Notes: generated from the letters alone by a model not told the origin. Shown: positions 52,667 through 61,624, numbered from the stretch's first letter. The stretch: DNA of 64,000 nt from Sporosarcina cascadiensis (GCF_009650995.1 NZ_WHVV01000001.1:263885-327884), one strand, 5' to 3'. Translations and numbers: made by a program.

Positions 52667-53599
52667 CTATTTCTTCTCTGCTATTCTTAATTTCGCCGAT
52701 CTGGCCCGCTTATTTTGTTCGATTTCTTTATCTGTCGGAACAATGGGCTTTCTGTTTACCAGGCGTATATCGGGGTCCATTCCATCAGGGATAACCGGTA
52801 AGTTCGGAGGCAGTTCTGGTAAAGAAGATGCTTCCTTAAAAATACTTTTACATAAACGGTCTTCCAGCGAATGAAAAGTAATGACGCTGATCCGTCCGCC
52901 CTGCTTCAGAAGTGTCAATGCATCAGTCAAAGATTTCTCTGCCGCACCCAATTCATCATTTACAGCAATTCGGATCGCTTGGAACACCCGCTTTGCAGGA
53001 TGGCCGCCTGTTCTTCTTGCCGCAGCCGGAATTCCCGTTTTAATCAGCTCCGCCAACTCCCCTGTCGTACGGATGGGTTCTTTCTTTCTCGCTTCTTCAA
53101 TTCTTCTCGCGACAGGCTTAGAAAATTTCTCTTCACCGTATCTGAAGAAAATCCGTACGAGATCTTCATATGGCCATTCATTGACCACTTCATAGGCACT
53201 CAGCGGCGCGCTCGTATCCATGCGCATATCCAGAGGCGCGTCAAGATGATAGCTGAAGCCCCGTTCCGCTGTATCCAGCTGTGGAGAAGATACTCCCAGA
53301 TCGTACAGGATGCCGTCCACTTCTGTAATACCTATGTTGGCTAACTCTTCTTTCAGTTCACTGAAATTCGCATGGACAAACTGCACTTGTGCTGCGTATT
53401 TCGCCAGTTTTGTTTCTGCAGCTTGAATAGCTGTCATATCCTGGTCGAAACAGATCAGCCTTCCTTCAGGTGAAAGGAGCTTGACGATTTCTTCACTATG
53501 ACCCGCCCCGCCAAGTGTACAATCTACATATATGCCGTCTTTCTTTACATTCAAGCCTTCGACAGCTTCATGCAGTAAGACTGTGGTATGGTTAAACAT
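52667..53599 (-). CDS. rsmH: 16S rRNA (cytosine-1402-N4)-methyltransferase
   Basis: Methylates N4 of C1402 in 16S rRNA with SAM. The 310 residues begin [13 protein letters not shown], followed by [15 protein letters not shown] (SAM loop), [10 protein letters not shown] and [15 protein letters not shown] 53599 matches the length of B. subtilis MraW; a TTG at 53620 overlaps mraZ and is less likely. Confidence 0.95.
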   Translation of the reverse strand: MFNHTTVLLHEAVEGLNVKKDGIYVDCTLGGAGHSEEIVKLLSPEGRLICFDQDMTAIQAAETKLAKYAAQVQFVHANFSELKEELANIGITEVDGILYDLGVSSPQLDTAERGFSYHLDAPLDMRMDTSAPLSAYEVVNEWPYEDLVRIFFRYGEEKFSKPVARRIEEARKKEPIRTTGELAELIKTGIPAAARRTGGHPAKRVFQAIRIAVNDELGAAEKSLTDALTLLKQGGRISVITFHSLEDRLCKSIFKEASSLPELPPNLPVIPDGMDPDIRLVNRKPIVPTDKEIEQNKRARSAKLRIAEKK

Positions 53600-53616
53600 T
53601 TTCACAACGCCTGCTT

Positions 53617-54048
53617 TCAAAAATCAAAATCAATAAGGTTTTCTGCAATGTCATTAAATGATTGCTCAGATTCTTCGTAATATGCATCCCATCGTTCAGC
53701 AGACCAGATCTCAATCCTGCTCGAAACACCGACGACCACGCAGTCTTTCTCAATTTTCGCAAATTCCAGCAAGTTGGCAGGAATATTCACTCTGCCTTGC
53801 TTGTCAATGCTTGCTTCTGCAGCTCCCGAGAAGAAAAAACGGGTGAATGCACGGGCATCTTTTTTTGTAACCGGCAACGCTTTCAATTTTTCTTCAAGCT
53901 TTTGCCATTCATCCAGCGGGTAGCCGAATAGACAGTTGTCTAATCCACGGGTTAAAATAAAGCCTTCTGCCAATTGTTCCCGAAATTTCGAAGGAACAAT
54001 GAGACGGCCTTTCATATCAATTGAATGTTGATATTCCCCCATGAACAT
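53617..54048 (-). CDS. mraZ: Transcriptional regulator MraZ
   Basis: AbrB-fold repressor of the dcw cluster, forming rings that bind repeats upstream of its own gene. The 143 residues from ATG 54048 show two SpoVT/AbrB-like halves: [21 protein letters not shown] and [19 protein letters not shown]. Length equals B. subtilis MraZ. Its operators lie directly upstream. Confidence 0.95.
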   Translation of the reverse strand: MFMGEYQHSIDMKGRLIVPSKFREQLAEGFILTRGLDNCLFGYPLDEWQKLEEKLKALPVTKKDARAFTRFFFSGAAEASIDKQGRVNIPANLLEFAKIEKDCVVVGVSSRIEIWSAERWDAYYEESEQSFNDIAENLIDFDF

Positions 54049-54058
54049 ATCCTTCACC

Positions 54059-54145
54059 CCACTATATGAAATAATGTACCACATCCCCCCACTTTCCTCC
54101 ACCCAGTATGCTACTTTTCTTCGCATAATCAGTAAAATGTGTCAA
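54059..54145 (-). promoter_or_regulatory. dcw promoter region with four MraZ boxes
   Basis: On minus, GTGG boxes lie at plus positions 54099-54102, 54089-54092, 54079-54082 and 54059-54062. The first three are 10 bp apart and the last a further 20 bp, so all fall on one DNA face. The GTGGAGG-type repeats match known MraZ binding repeats. TTGACA (54145-54140) lies upstream, but a well-spaced -10 is not clear; TTTACT with TAGCAT at 17 bp is an alternative. Confidence 0.75.
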
Positions 54146-54237
54146 TAGTACTTCTTTCTCTTTAGTTTTGCGCATTTTCTACATTGGTATGCATATGTTT
54201 CGACAGTTTTTCTAATCATTTTCGGGGTCCTTTGCAA

Positions 54238-54275
54238 ATAAAAAAACATCTTTCTAAAATGAAAGGCGTTTTGTT
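54238..54275 (-). terminator. Probable terminator upstream of the mraZ promoter
   Basis: AAAAC and CTTTC pair with GAAAG and GTTTT, with a two-base mismatch, and TTTTTTTATTT follows on minus. Together with the bshC terminator it would silence minus-strand transcription through composite repeat B before the dcw promoter. Confidence 0.5.
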
Positions 54276-54317
54276 TTGAAAAAGGGAATAGTATGCGTTA
54301 TAAAATATGGGTTAGTG

Positions 54318-54965
54318 GAGAGAGACCGTTCCCCTGCGTTTCAGGCGGACGCTTTCGGGAGGGCCCTCGGTGAGCCAACTGGTCGCTTCGCTCCCTTTAG
54401 TTGTCTCATCCTTTCGGGCTGATCCTCCCCGAGTCGCCGCCTTCCACTACGGTACACTGGCTGGTGTTTCAATATTTTTTGTGTGAGTAGGTACTATGAG
54501 CATAATATCTGGGACTATTACGATAGGTAAGGTGTTTCATGCAATACTTAGCATTCTGCAAAGACTTAGATTCTTGTAATTGATGGCGTTTCCAAAGTCG
54601 AGCAACGAAACGAAACCATACCAACTCCATTCGCACTCTGCAAAAAAGCAGCATGTCATACCTCCTCCACACCAGCGAAGGCGGCTATGAGCGCGAAGGC
54701 CTGTTCAATGATCACGGCGGGATGCGGTATGATCACGCGGCCGAACCGAATGATCACGTGGCCGGTGTGTATGAGCGGCTGAGGCTGGGCTATGAGCGCT
54801 TGAGCGGGTACTATGATCATCCGCCAAGCTTCTTTGGCAGATGGGCACGTTTTTCGCCAGCTGGCTCATGGCGTAAGGCAATCCCCCAGCGCCGAAGCGT
54901 GTTTATACTGCAAACCGACACTTCATTCAAACGCTCAGCAAAGTCGAGCAATGAAATCAAACCAA
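54318..54965 (+). repeat. Composite repeat copy B, between bshC and mraZ
   Basis: In plus orientation: module 1 (54318-54487), linker with CTATGAGCAT and TTTCATGCAATACTTAGC (54488-54590), boundary AAAGTCGAGCAACGAAAC (54595-54612), then the box-array module (about 54640-54965) ending in GTAAGGCAATCCCCCAGCGC and GCAAAGTCGAGCAATGAAA. It lacks the short module seen in copies A and C. A 172-codon frame crosses it but shows only the 7-residue periodicity of the 21-bp array. Confidence 0.88.
54687..54819 (+). repeat. 21-bp-phased seven-box array B
   Basis: Boxes begin at 54687, 54708, 54729, 54750, 54771, 54792 and 54813, exactly 21 bp apart, in the order ATGAGCG, three ATGATCA, two ATGAGCG, ATGATCA. 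By hand count A and B differ at 8 of 84 spacer positions and at none of 49 box positions. Confidence 0.93.
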
Positions 54966-55004
54966 CGAAACCTTTGACCTTAAATAACTACGCCCACAAC
55001 GCAG

Positions 55005-55036
55005 AAAAACGGCATTGCGTCTGCAATGCCGTTTTT
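55005..55036 (-). terminator. Terminator of bshC
   Basis: AAAACGGCATTGC (55006-55018) pairs with GCAATGCCGTTTT (55023-55035), four-base loop, T-runs on both sides; works in either direction. Confidence 0.9.
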
Positions 55037-55048
55037 TCTTACAACCTA

Positions 55049-56665
55049 TTACAAATAAACCAACTGATGCTTACCGTCGAAACAGTACGGCTGGCGCAGG
55101 AGTTCGTCTATGAAACCTTCGCCGAATTGATTGATGAAAAAGTATGGCGAGTACAGGCGTTCCTGCAATGAGCCTTCTGGATATAGCTGCTCGCTCAGTA
55201 TCTGATAGCGTCTGTACTGCACTTGGTGCTTGCGCAGCAGTGACTGTTCTTTCATTTTTTTCAAGTAGCTGAATTGCTTTTCGTGGAACTGCAGGTTTTT
55301 GTCGAGCACCTGTAACAGCCCCTGGTCCTGCTCTTTCAGATGGGCCTGCATCTTCTCAAATTGAGCATGAAGCTGCTCTCTTGATTCATCAATAAGTGCA
55401 TCGAATGTCTCGTCTTTTTGTTCATCTAGCCATTGTTTTTGCAGTTGAGGCAGCTGGTGATCCAATACTTGACGGATCGTTACATCCGACATTTTCAGCG
55501 CTTCCTGTACTTGTCTGGAAATCAATGTAATCGAAATTCTGGGCACTATGACAGGCATACGAATACCTAATTTGTGAAAGGATTCTTTCAGCAATGACCA
55601 ATACGCAATCTCCCCCGGACCGCCGACAAATGCCAGAACAGGAAACACCAGGTCCTGCATCAGAGGACGTGTCGCTACGTTATTGCTTAATAGCCAAGGT
55701 TCTTTTTCAGCAAGCTCATGCATCTCTTGCTGCGAGAAGGAAAGGCCTATTTGCTCGTTAACGAACATCTCGCCGTTTCTCTTCAGCAAAACTCTTCCTG
55801 TATCATGTACATAAAACAAGTTCGCATCTTGTTCTTCAGATTCAATCGGCTTATCGTATCCCAAAGAATTCAAATCCTGCTCAGTCGAATAAATGCTCGC
55901 GGCCATATCGGCTGCATTCTCGATCATTTGTGAGAAATAGGCTGATTCCAGCTGACGCAGCGGTTTATATGCGGCATCCAGAAATAATAATCCATGGTCG
56001 GAAAATAATTGATTCATCAGCGCTGTGAAAAAACCTGTATAGGACTGCTGCTCTTCCGCTGTTTTTAATACGTTCTGAAGCAGTTTATTCGTATACGCCG
56101 ATTCGCCATAGCTTTTGAAAATCTTTTTAATATAGGCATGCATTTCTTTTTGATCATAGACCGTGTCAGAAGCCATTGACTTTAAAATGGAAGACTGTTT
56201 AAACTGGCGTTTTACAGCCTTGCCGTCCTGCGCGGTATATGTATGATTGATTTCATTGATATCATGATCTTCCCCTGCAATCCAAAACACCGGTACTACT
56301 GGTTTTTCGAGTACATCTCTTTGTTCGCGAGCCAGTAAAATAACCGAAATTGCCTTATGTACGGAATATAATGGGCCCGTCAACACTCCCGCCTGCTGTC
56401 CGCCGATAACAACTAAAGCGTCTAATGAAAGTTCTTTTATATGCTGCGCAGCCAATTCAGAAATCCCGTAAGGCTTCATATAACTTTCAATTAGAGCTGC
56501 TAGTTCTTCTCTTTGGTAAGCCCGCTGCGTTAGCTCTTTTGCCCTTTCTTCGTATCCTGCTGCTGTTATTTCATAATCAAAAAATCTATGGTTAAATTGC
56601 GAATCCTGACGATACGCTTCCATTAATTTATTTTTTCCAGGCAACTCTATCGTGTCTAATTCCAT
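55049..56665 (-). CDS. bshC: Bacillithiol biosynthesis cysteine-adding enzyme BshC
   Basis: Adds cysteine to GlcN-malate in the last step of bacillithiol synthesis. The 538-residue protein matches the length of B. subtilis BshC (YllA), with a Rossmann-like core (VVIGGQQAGVLTGPLYSVHKA), VPVFWIAGEDHD and a long C-terminal coiled coil (about 410-480). ATG 56665 follows GGAG. It lies upstream of the dcw cluster as in other Bacillales. Confidence 0.94.
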   Translation of the reverse strand: MELDTIELPGKNKLMEAYRQDSQFNHRFFDYEITAAGYEERAKELTQRAYQREELAALIESYMKPYGISELAAQHIKELSLDALVVIGGQQAGVLTGPLYSVHKAISVILLAREQRDVLEKPVVPVFWIAGEDHDINEINHTYTAQDGKAVKRQFKQSSILKSMASDTVYDQKEMHAYIKKIFKSYGESAYTNKLLQNVLKTAEEQQSYTGFFTALMNQLFSDHGLLFLDAAYKPLRQLESAYFSQMIENAADMAASIYSTEQDLNSLGYDKPIESEEQDANLFYVHDTGRVLLKRNGEMFVNEQIGLSFSQQEMHELAEKEPWLLSNNVATRPLMQDLVFPVLAFVGGPGEIAYWSLLKESFHKLGIRMPVIVPRISITLISRQVQEALKMSDVTIRQVLDHQLPQLQKQWLDEQKDETFDALIDESREQLHAQFEKMQAHLKEQDQGLLQVLDKNLQFHEKQFSYLKKMKEQSLLRKHQVQYRRYQILSEQLYPEGSLQERLYSPYFFINQFGEGFIDELLRQPYCFDGKHQLVYL

Positions 56666-56751
56666 CTCATGAACTCCTTTTATATCGAATGCTACCATCA
56701 GTATATCATCTCAATCAGACAGGTTGAATTCATACGCCTGTCCATTTCAGA

Positions 56752-57132
56752 TCACTTCGCATAATATATGATCTGCAAGATGATTCCTGTCAATATTAAT
56801 AACAAGTAAGCGGCGGTCACCAACAGAAAAAAGACCCGCCACGCTTTCCTGAGCACCCGCTGTGTCCGAAACTCTTTTTCTGCCATTCGCTCTATGACAG
56901 AAAAAATAATCACAAGTACACAGACAGTTCCGATGACATAAACACCCAGCCATTGATCCCATATCGCATGAAGTAAAACCGTCACTGCGATTGCTGCAAA
57001 CGGCGTGGTAACGTCGACTGCCAAGCCGAATCTTTTGGAAGGCGTAATTCCGGACCTTTTTAAAATCCACAGTATGAGGAATAGAATAATGAACGGAAAG
57101 AGCAATACCGCTCCGATTATATTTTCTGCCAT
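56752..57132 (-). CDS. DUF3397-type membrane protein
   Basis: A 126-residue integral membrane protein with four predicted helices (about 5-25, 42-60, 63-80 and 97-122). The ATG overlaps the panE stop by one base, with AGAGGTGA upstream. Small proteins of this type are found between panE and bshC in related genomes; I assign DUF3397 from position and topology. Function is unknown. Confidence 0.7.
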   Translation of the reverse strand: MAENIIGAVLLFPFIILFLILWILKRSGITPSKRFGLAVDVTTPFAAIAVTVLLHAIWDQWLGVYVIGTVCVLVIIFSVIERMAEKEFRTQRVLRKAWRVFFLLVTAAYLLLILTGIILQIIYYAK

Positions 57133-58031
57133 CAGATACCGTCACCTCTATTTAAACCGAGCAGCATTTTTTCGAGCGTGTCCAATAAAGGTGCCTGGCC
57201 ACCCTTTTGCCGAATTCTTTCCAAGACGGCAGTGATGATCGATTCAATCTCCATCGGATTCCCTTTTAATCTGTCTGTCAGCATGGAAGATTGATTGCCG
57301 GCAGTTTTTCTGCAGACAGCTTCCATATCCTCATAAGTTAATATAGCGGATAGTTCAGGAAAGTTGCTTAGTAATTCACTGCTCAGTTTTTGAAACAATT
57401 CATGAAAGGATGTATTTTCAATCAGCTGGCCGTTTCTCACCTGCAGTATGGCCGTCAGCGGATTGATTGCGCAATTGATCAGCGCTTTACGGAGCAATAA
57501 CTCCTCCGCATCCTGCTGTACAGCAATTGGAAACTGCTGCGGATCGATCTGCTCGAGCCACTTCACCGTTTCTGTCATTTTTTCATTAGAAATCGCAATG
57601 GTGATCGGTCCTATCCCATTATGACGGACTGTGCGGTCATTTATACGTCCTGCTCCGTGCTCCACTGTGGCAAATGATGTATTCCCAAGCTTTAATTTTT
57701 CGATGAGCGCCAAGTGACCCATTCCGTTTTGGATGAACAGAAGATCCGGCTGCCCGGGTAAAGCACTGATTCTATGTAAGACGCTTTGCAGTGCATCATA
57801 TTTCACTGCGATGATCCATAAAGCATCTGTCGGCAGTTCCTCCGGGGTCTCAGCAGTACGAACAGATACGATCGTTTCCCCGCCTGTTTCTTCGAGCCTG
57901 ACCAAACCTTTTCTCAGCTGGTCCGCCTGCTCTTTGCGCCGCACCCAGAATGTCACGTCAGCTTTATGCTGTGCTAAATAGGAGCCGATCAATAATCCTA
58001 TGGAGCCCGCTCCCACTATTACAAATCGCAT
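57132..58031 (-). CDS. panE: 2-dehydropantoate 2-reductase
   Basis: NADPH-dependent reduction of ketopantoate to pantoate for CoA synthesis. The 299 residues start MRFVIVGAGSIGLLIGSYLA (nucleotide-binding loop) and carry the catalytic Lys and following Asn residues in RKALINCAINPLTAI. ATG 58031 follows GGAGG. Homologous to B. subtilis YlbQ at the equivalent locus. Confidence 0.92.
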   Translation of the reverse strand: MRFVIVGAGSIGLLIGSYLAQHKADVTFWVRRKEQADQLRKGLVRLEETGGETIVSVRTAETPEELPTDALWIIAVKYDALQSVLHRISALPGQPDLLFIQNGMGHLALIEKLKLGNTSFATVEHGAGRINDRTVRHNGIGPITIAISNEKMTETVKWLEQIDPQQFPIAVQQDAEELLLRKALINCAINPLTAILQVRNGQLIENTSFHELFQKLSSELLSNFPELSAILTYEDMEAVCRKTAGNQSSMLTDRLKGNPMEIESIITAVLERIRQKGGQAPLLDTLEKMLLGLNRGDGI

Positions 58032-58090
58032 ACGTTTCCTCCTTGAAAAAGAGAGACACGACAACGGCGCCTCTCCCCTGGTTGGTTCTA

Positions 58091-59641
58091 TTATACAGGA
58101 TAAACCGGATGTTTTCTTGGCGCTTGGATGATTTCTTTCGTCTCGTAATAAGCCAGTCTGTCCGCCAATACGGCCCGCAGATCAGAAGGCGCCACAATTT
58201 CATCAATGATTAATTCGGAAGCCATCTTATAAATATCGATTTCCTCTTTATATTCCTGCTGTTTCGCTTTGATGAATTCAATTTTCTCTTTCGGATCTTT
58301 CATCGCTTCAATTTTATTGGAATAAACCGCATTGACAGCTGCTTCGGGACCCATCACCGCAATTTGTGCAGTCGGCAGTGCAATGCAGACGTCCGGCTCA
58401 AATGCAGGTCCTGCCATCGCATACAGCCCGGCGCCATAGGCTTTACGGACAACGACGGAAATTTTCGGCACAGTTGCCGAACTCATTGCCATAATCAGTT
58501 TGGCTCCGTGACGGATAATGCCCTGCCGTTCCACTTTTGTTCCGATCATGAAGCCGGGAACATCCGCCAAAAAGAGCAGAGGAATAGAAAACGCATCACA
58601 TAACGTAATAAATTTCGTTACTTTATCCGCTGAATCAACAAACAGCACGCCGCCTTTTACTTTCGGCTGGTTTGCAATGATACCGACAGGACGGCCGTCA
58701 ATCCGGGCCAGCGTCGTAATGATTTCAGGAGCGAATAGTTTTTTAATCTCAAATAAGCTGTTTTCATCGACCAGTTGATCGATCGCTTCATACATATTAA
58801 ACGGGGCGTTTTGATTCTCCGGAATAATTTCTTCCAATGAACGCCCTTCCTTTATGGTGCCGGGCTTGGCGATTCTCGAATCAGCCTGATAATTGGCAGG
58901 GAAATACGCCAGATATCTGCGTGCTTCCGTAATTGCCTGTTCTTCACTCTCAACAAGCAAGTCGCCGCATCCGCTGACTGAGCAGTGCATCCGCGCGCCG
59001 CCCATTTCTTCCAATGAAACTTTTTCTCCAATGACTTTTTCGGCCATTCGGGGAGACCCCAGATACATCGAAGCATTCCCCTCAACCATGATGACAATAT
59101 CACAGAAAGCCGGAATATAAGCACCGCCGGCAGCGGAAGGACCAAACAGGATGCACACTTGCGGAATCATGCCTGATAAGCGGACCTGATTATGGAAAAT
59201 ACGCCCCGCTCCCCTGCGGTTCGGGAACATTTCAAGCTGATCGGTAATTCTTGCCCCTGCGGAATCAACTAAATAAAGTAAAGGAACTCGCAATTTCTCA
59301 GCTGTTTCCTGAATACGTATGATTTTCTCCACTGTCCGTGCTCCCCAGGAACCAGCTTTGACAGTAGAATCATTCGCCATCACACAGACCGTCTGGCCGT
59401 TCATCTTGCCGGTAGCCGTCACTACACCGTCAGCCGGCAGATCAGCCGCTTCACAATTTGCGAATTTACCGTCTTCCGCATATTTTCCTTCATCGAAAAG
59501 CAAGCGCAGGCGCTCCCGGACGAACAGTTTGCCTTGTTCTTCCAGTTTTTGATGGTATTTTTCTCCGCCACCGGCAGAGATTCGCACAGAAATTTCTTCG
59601 AGTTTTTCATTATAAGCTGTTTTTGCCGAATCATTTGTCAA
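58091..59641 (-). CDS. Acyl-CoA carboxylase carboxyltransferase subunit
   Basis: Moves a carboxyl group from biotin to an acyl-CoA such as propionyl- or methylcrotonyl-CoA. The 516 residues form two crotonase-fold halves: N-terminal GARITDQLEMFPNRRGAGRIF and FGPSAAGGAYIPA, C-terminal DVPGFMIGTKVE and VVRKAYGAGLYAM. The start is TTG. The biotin carrier gene precedes it, but no biotin carboxylase lies nearby, so that subunit must be encoded elsewhere. Substrate cannot be fixed from sequence; a methylmalonyl-CoA decarboxylase alpha role (mmdA) is less likely without membrane subunits. Confidence 0.9.
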   Translation of the reverse strand: MTNDSAKTAYNEKLEEISVRISAGGGEKYHQKLEEQGKLFVRERLRLLFDEGKYAEDGKFANCEAADLPADGVVTATGKMNGQTVCVMANDSTVKAGSWGARTVEKIIRIQETAEKLRVPLLYLVDSAGARITDQLEMFPNRRGAGRIFHNQVRLSGMIPQVCILFGPSAAGGAYIPAFCDIVIMVEGNASMYLGSPRMAEKVIGEKVSLEEMGGARMHCSVSGCGDLLVESEEQAITEARRYLAYFPANYQADSRIAKPGTIKEGRSLEEIIPENQNAPFNMYEAIDQLVDENSLFEIKKLFAPEIITTLARIDGRPVGIIANQPKVKGGVLFVDSADKVTKFITLCDAFSIPLLFLADVPGFMIGTKVERQGIIRHGAKLIMAMSSATVPKISVVVRKAYGAGLYAMAGPAFEPDVCIALPTAQIAVMGPEAAVNAVYSNKIEAMKDPKEKIEFIKAKQQEYKEEIDIYKMASELIIDEIVAPSDLRAVLADRLAYYETKEIIQAPRKHPVYPV

Positions 59642-59659
59642 GAAACTCCCCGCCTTCCG

Positions 59660-59875
59660 TCAAGATTGGATTGTCACTAACACATCATCTTCATTGACAA
59701 AGTCGCCTTCTTTGCCGTTAATTGCCGTGATTGTCCCGTCTGTCTCCGCCTCAAGCGGAATTTCCATCTTCATTGATTCTAGGATCATGACGGTCTGCCC
59801 TTTGGCCACAGTATCTCCTACTTTGACTTCAATTGAAAAAATTGTTCCTGCCATTGCTGCTTTGACTTCTTGCAT
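59660..59875 (-). CDS. Biotin carrier (biotin/lipoyl attachment) protein
   Basis: A 71-residue stand-alone biotinyl domain with the acceptor Lys in ESMKMEIP. It begins right after the promoter with the cre site and leads the carboxyltransferase-panE run. Size and sequence resemble B. subtilis YngHB (BLAP). Confidence 0.92.
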   Translation of the reverse strand: MQEVKAAMAGTIFSIEVKVGDTVAKGQTVMILESMKMEIPLEAETDGTITAINGKEGDFVNEDDVLVTIQS

Positions 59876-59924
59876 ACAATCACTCCTCGGTATCTATTTT
59901 TCCAACAGTCTTGCTATCTAGTTA

Positions 59925-59954
59925 AGTGTAGCTTATTTTTGAAAACGTTTACAA
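59925..59954 (-). promoter_or_regulatory. Promoter with overlapping cre (CcpA) site for the biotin-carrier operon
   Basis: TTGTAA (59954-59949) and TACACT (59930-59925), 18 bases apart, on minus. TGTAAACGTTTTCA (59953-59940) fits the catabolite-response consensus TGWAARCGYTWNCW and covers the -35, so repression by CcpA in glucose is expected. Confidence 0.75.
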
Positions 59955-60001
59955 GTAAATAGACAGCAAGTTCTAAGTGTATGTGCAGCGTGGCGCAAAC
60001 T

Positions 60002-60763
60002 TTACTTGCTCTTCGTCAAAAACCGCCGGACAGCTTCATGATGCGCATCACTTTCCCACAGCACCGAGCAGACCCGCGCTTCTTCCAGCATCGCCTGCTG
60101 CAGTTCAGTCGCCTTCCACTTTCTTGTAGCAATCGCTTTATAGGCGCGGTGTACATTGCGGTGTATTTTCAGCATCGGCGCCAAAAACTGTTCCAGCGCT
60201 GTATCAGCATCTCCCATATAGAGTTCTGTCGCCCAGCCCATCCGCTTTAATTCCTCTGCCGAATGAATGCCGGCTCTGCTCACCAGCATCAGCAGCTGAT
60301 CATGCGGACCATTCTTTTCGAATAAAAGTGTCGCTCCCCCCCAGCCTGAAGTGATAGCCAGTGTTCCTTGAATAAAGCCTGCTTTTGCGTGGTTTGAAAC
60401 CAGTCGATAGTCACACGCTGTCGCCAGCTCACAGCCTCCGCCGACTGCCGCTCCATTCACCAGAGCAACTGTAGGCATTGGCAAGGTCGCAATTCGGTAA
60501 AGTATTTTCGCTCCTCTGCTCAGCATCGGCCACGCGTCGTCTGCTGTTTGGAAACCGTGAAAATCGCTGAGGTCTCCCCCTGAGCAGAATGCCCGCTCTC
60601 CTTCTCCCGTTATTACAGCAAATGCAATTTCTGGATCGTCTTCAATGCGGTCCAAGAATTCCTCCAGGCCTTGCATGATGTCATAGTTTACTGCATTGCG
60701 CATGGCAGGGCGTTGAATTGTAAAGTAAGCAATCGAGTCCTTGATTAGAATAGAAAAAGACAA
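60002..60763 (-). CDS. Enoyl-CoA hydratase/isomerase-family protein lacking the usual catalytic Glu
   Basis: Crotonase-fold protein of 253 residues. The CoA and oxyanion-hole segments are intact (FCSGGDLSDF about 59-68, NGAAVGGGCELA about 103-114). At the position of the first catalytic Glu of hydratases it has Gln132 (AGFIQGTLAITSGWGG). The C-terminal part resembles acyl-CoA decarboxylase-type members such as ECHDC1, from memory. The start is TTG with AGGAGG seven bases upstream. It precedes the cre-controlled operon but has its own upstream region. Reaction unknown. Confidence 0.85.
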   Translation of the reverse strand: MSFSILIKDSIAYFTIQRPAMRNAVNYDIMQGLEEFLDRIEDDPEIAFAVITGEGERAFCSGGDLSDFHGFQTADDAWPMLSRGAKILYRIATLPMPTVALVNGAAVGGGCELATACDYRLVSNHAKAGFIQGTLAITSGWGGATLLFEKNGPHDQLLMLVSRAGIHSAEELKRMGWATELYMGDADTALEQFLAPMLKIHRNVHRAYKAIATRKWKATELQQAMLEEARVCSVLWESDAHHEAVRRFLTKSK

Positions 60764-60896
60764 AGCGTTTCCTCCTTTTTTATTTATGTAAGCTTGATAG
60801 CAGAATATAATTATTGTGGTTTAAAGGTGGGAAAGTGAAAAGAAACCGTTTCCCTGCGTTCCAGGCGGACGCTTTCGGGAGGGCCCTCGGTGAGCC

Positions 60897-60958
60897 AAGC
60901 GAACAGCGAAGGGTTCGCTTTGCCGTATTTCTGCGGTCTTTGCAGAAATTAAGGCAAT
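60897..60958 (+). repeat. About 62-bp inserted hairpin element, copy 1
   Basis: Begins GCGAACAGCGAAGG and contains nested pairs TTGCC/GGCAA around ATTTCTGC/GCAGAAAT. It interrupts module 1 of composite C at a place where copy B runs on without it, so copy B shows the empty site. Confidence 0.8.
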
Positions 60959-61362
60959 ACAGAGTTCCTTCTGCACACTATTTTCATTCGCTCCCTTTAG
61001 TTGTCTCATCCTATCGGGCTAATCCTCTCCGAGTGTTTTTAGCCGCGGGCTCACATGAAGTGAGTCATGCAACCGTTGCCGCAGGACGCGGCGTACTTAG
61101 GCTGCCTGGAACGAAGGTACACTGGCTGGTGTTTCAATACTCTTTGTGTGAGTAGCAGTATGAGCATACCGCGTGAACTTTTATGACAGGTAGTGTTTCA
61201 TGCAATACTTAATTATCTGCAATGGCCAAGATTCTCGTGGTGAATACATTTGTATAGTTGAGAAACGAAAACACACCTACTAAACTCGCACTCTGCCAAA
61301 AAGCAGCATGACATACATTCTCCAACAAAAGCGTAGGCGCAACTGCGGGGTCGGCCGTTGCT

Positions 61363-61424
61363 AAGCGAACAGCGAAGGATTCGCTTTGCCGTATTTCTGT
61401 GTTCTTTACAGAAATTAAGGCAAT
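61363..61424 (+). repeat. About 62-bp inserted hairpin element, copy 2
   Basis: Second copy, inside the short module of composite C; copy A shows the site without it. The inner stem is ATTTCTGT/ACAGAAAT where copy 1 has ATTTCTGC/GCAGAAAT, so a C-G pair has changed to T-A with pairing kept. Confidence 0.8.
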
Positions 61425-61624
61425 GATGCATGCTCTTCGCCAGTAGGCTCATAGCGTAAGGCAATCCCCCAGCGCCGAAGCAGTTTTAAAATGCAAACGC
61501 ACACTTCATTAAAAGACTCTGCAAAGTCGAGCAACGAAACCCGCATCTACTAAATCTACAACATATCAAAAAGCTGCATGTCCTGCATTCCACATAACAG
61601 CGGAAACGCCACTATGGAGTAGCT

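Noticed and set aside
54653..55171. 172-codon plus-strand ORF across composite repeat B
   Set aside because: It has no good ribosome-binding site, crosses repeat modules and a terminator, and its 7-residue periodicity comes from the 21-bp array. The equivalent frame is broken in copies A and C.
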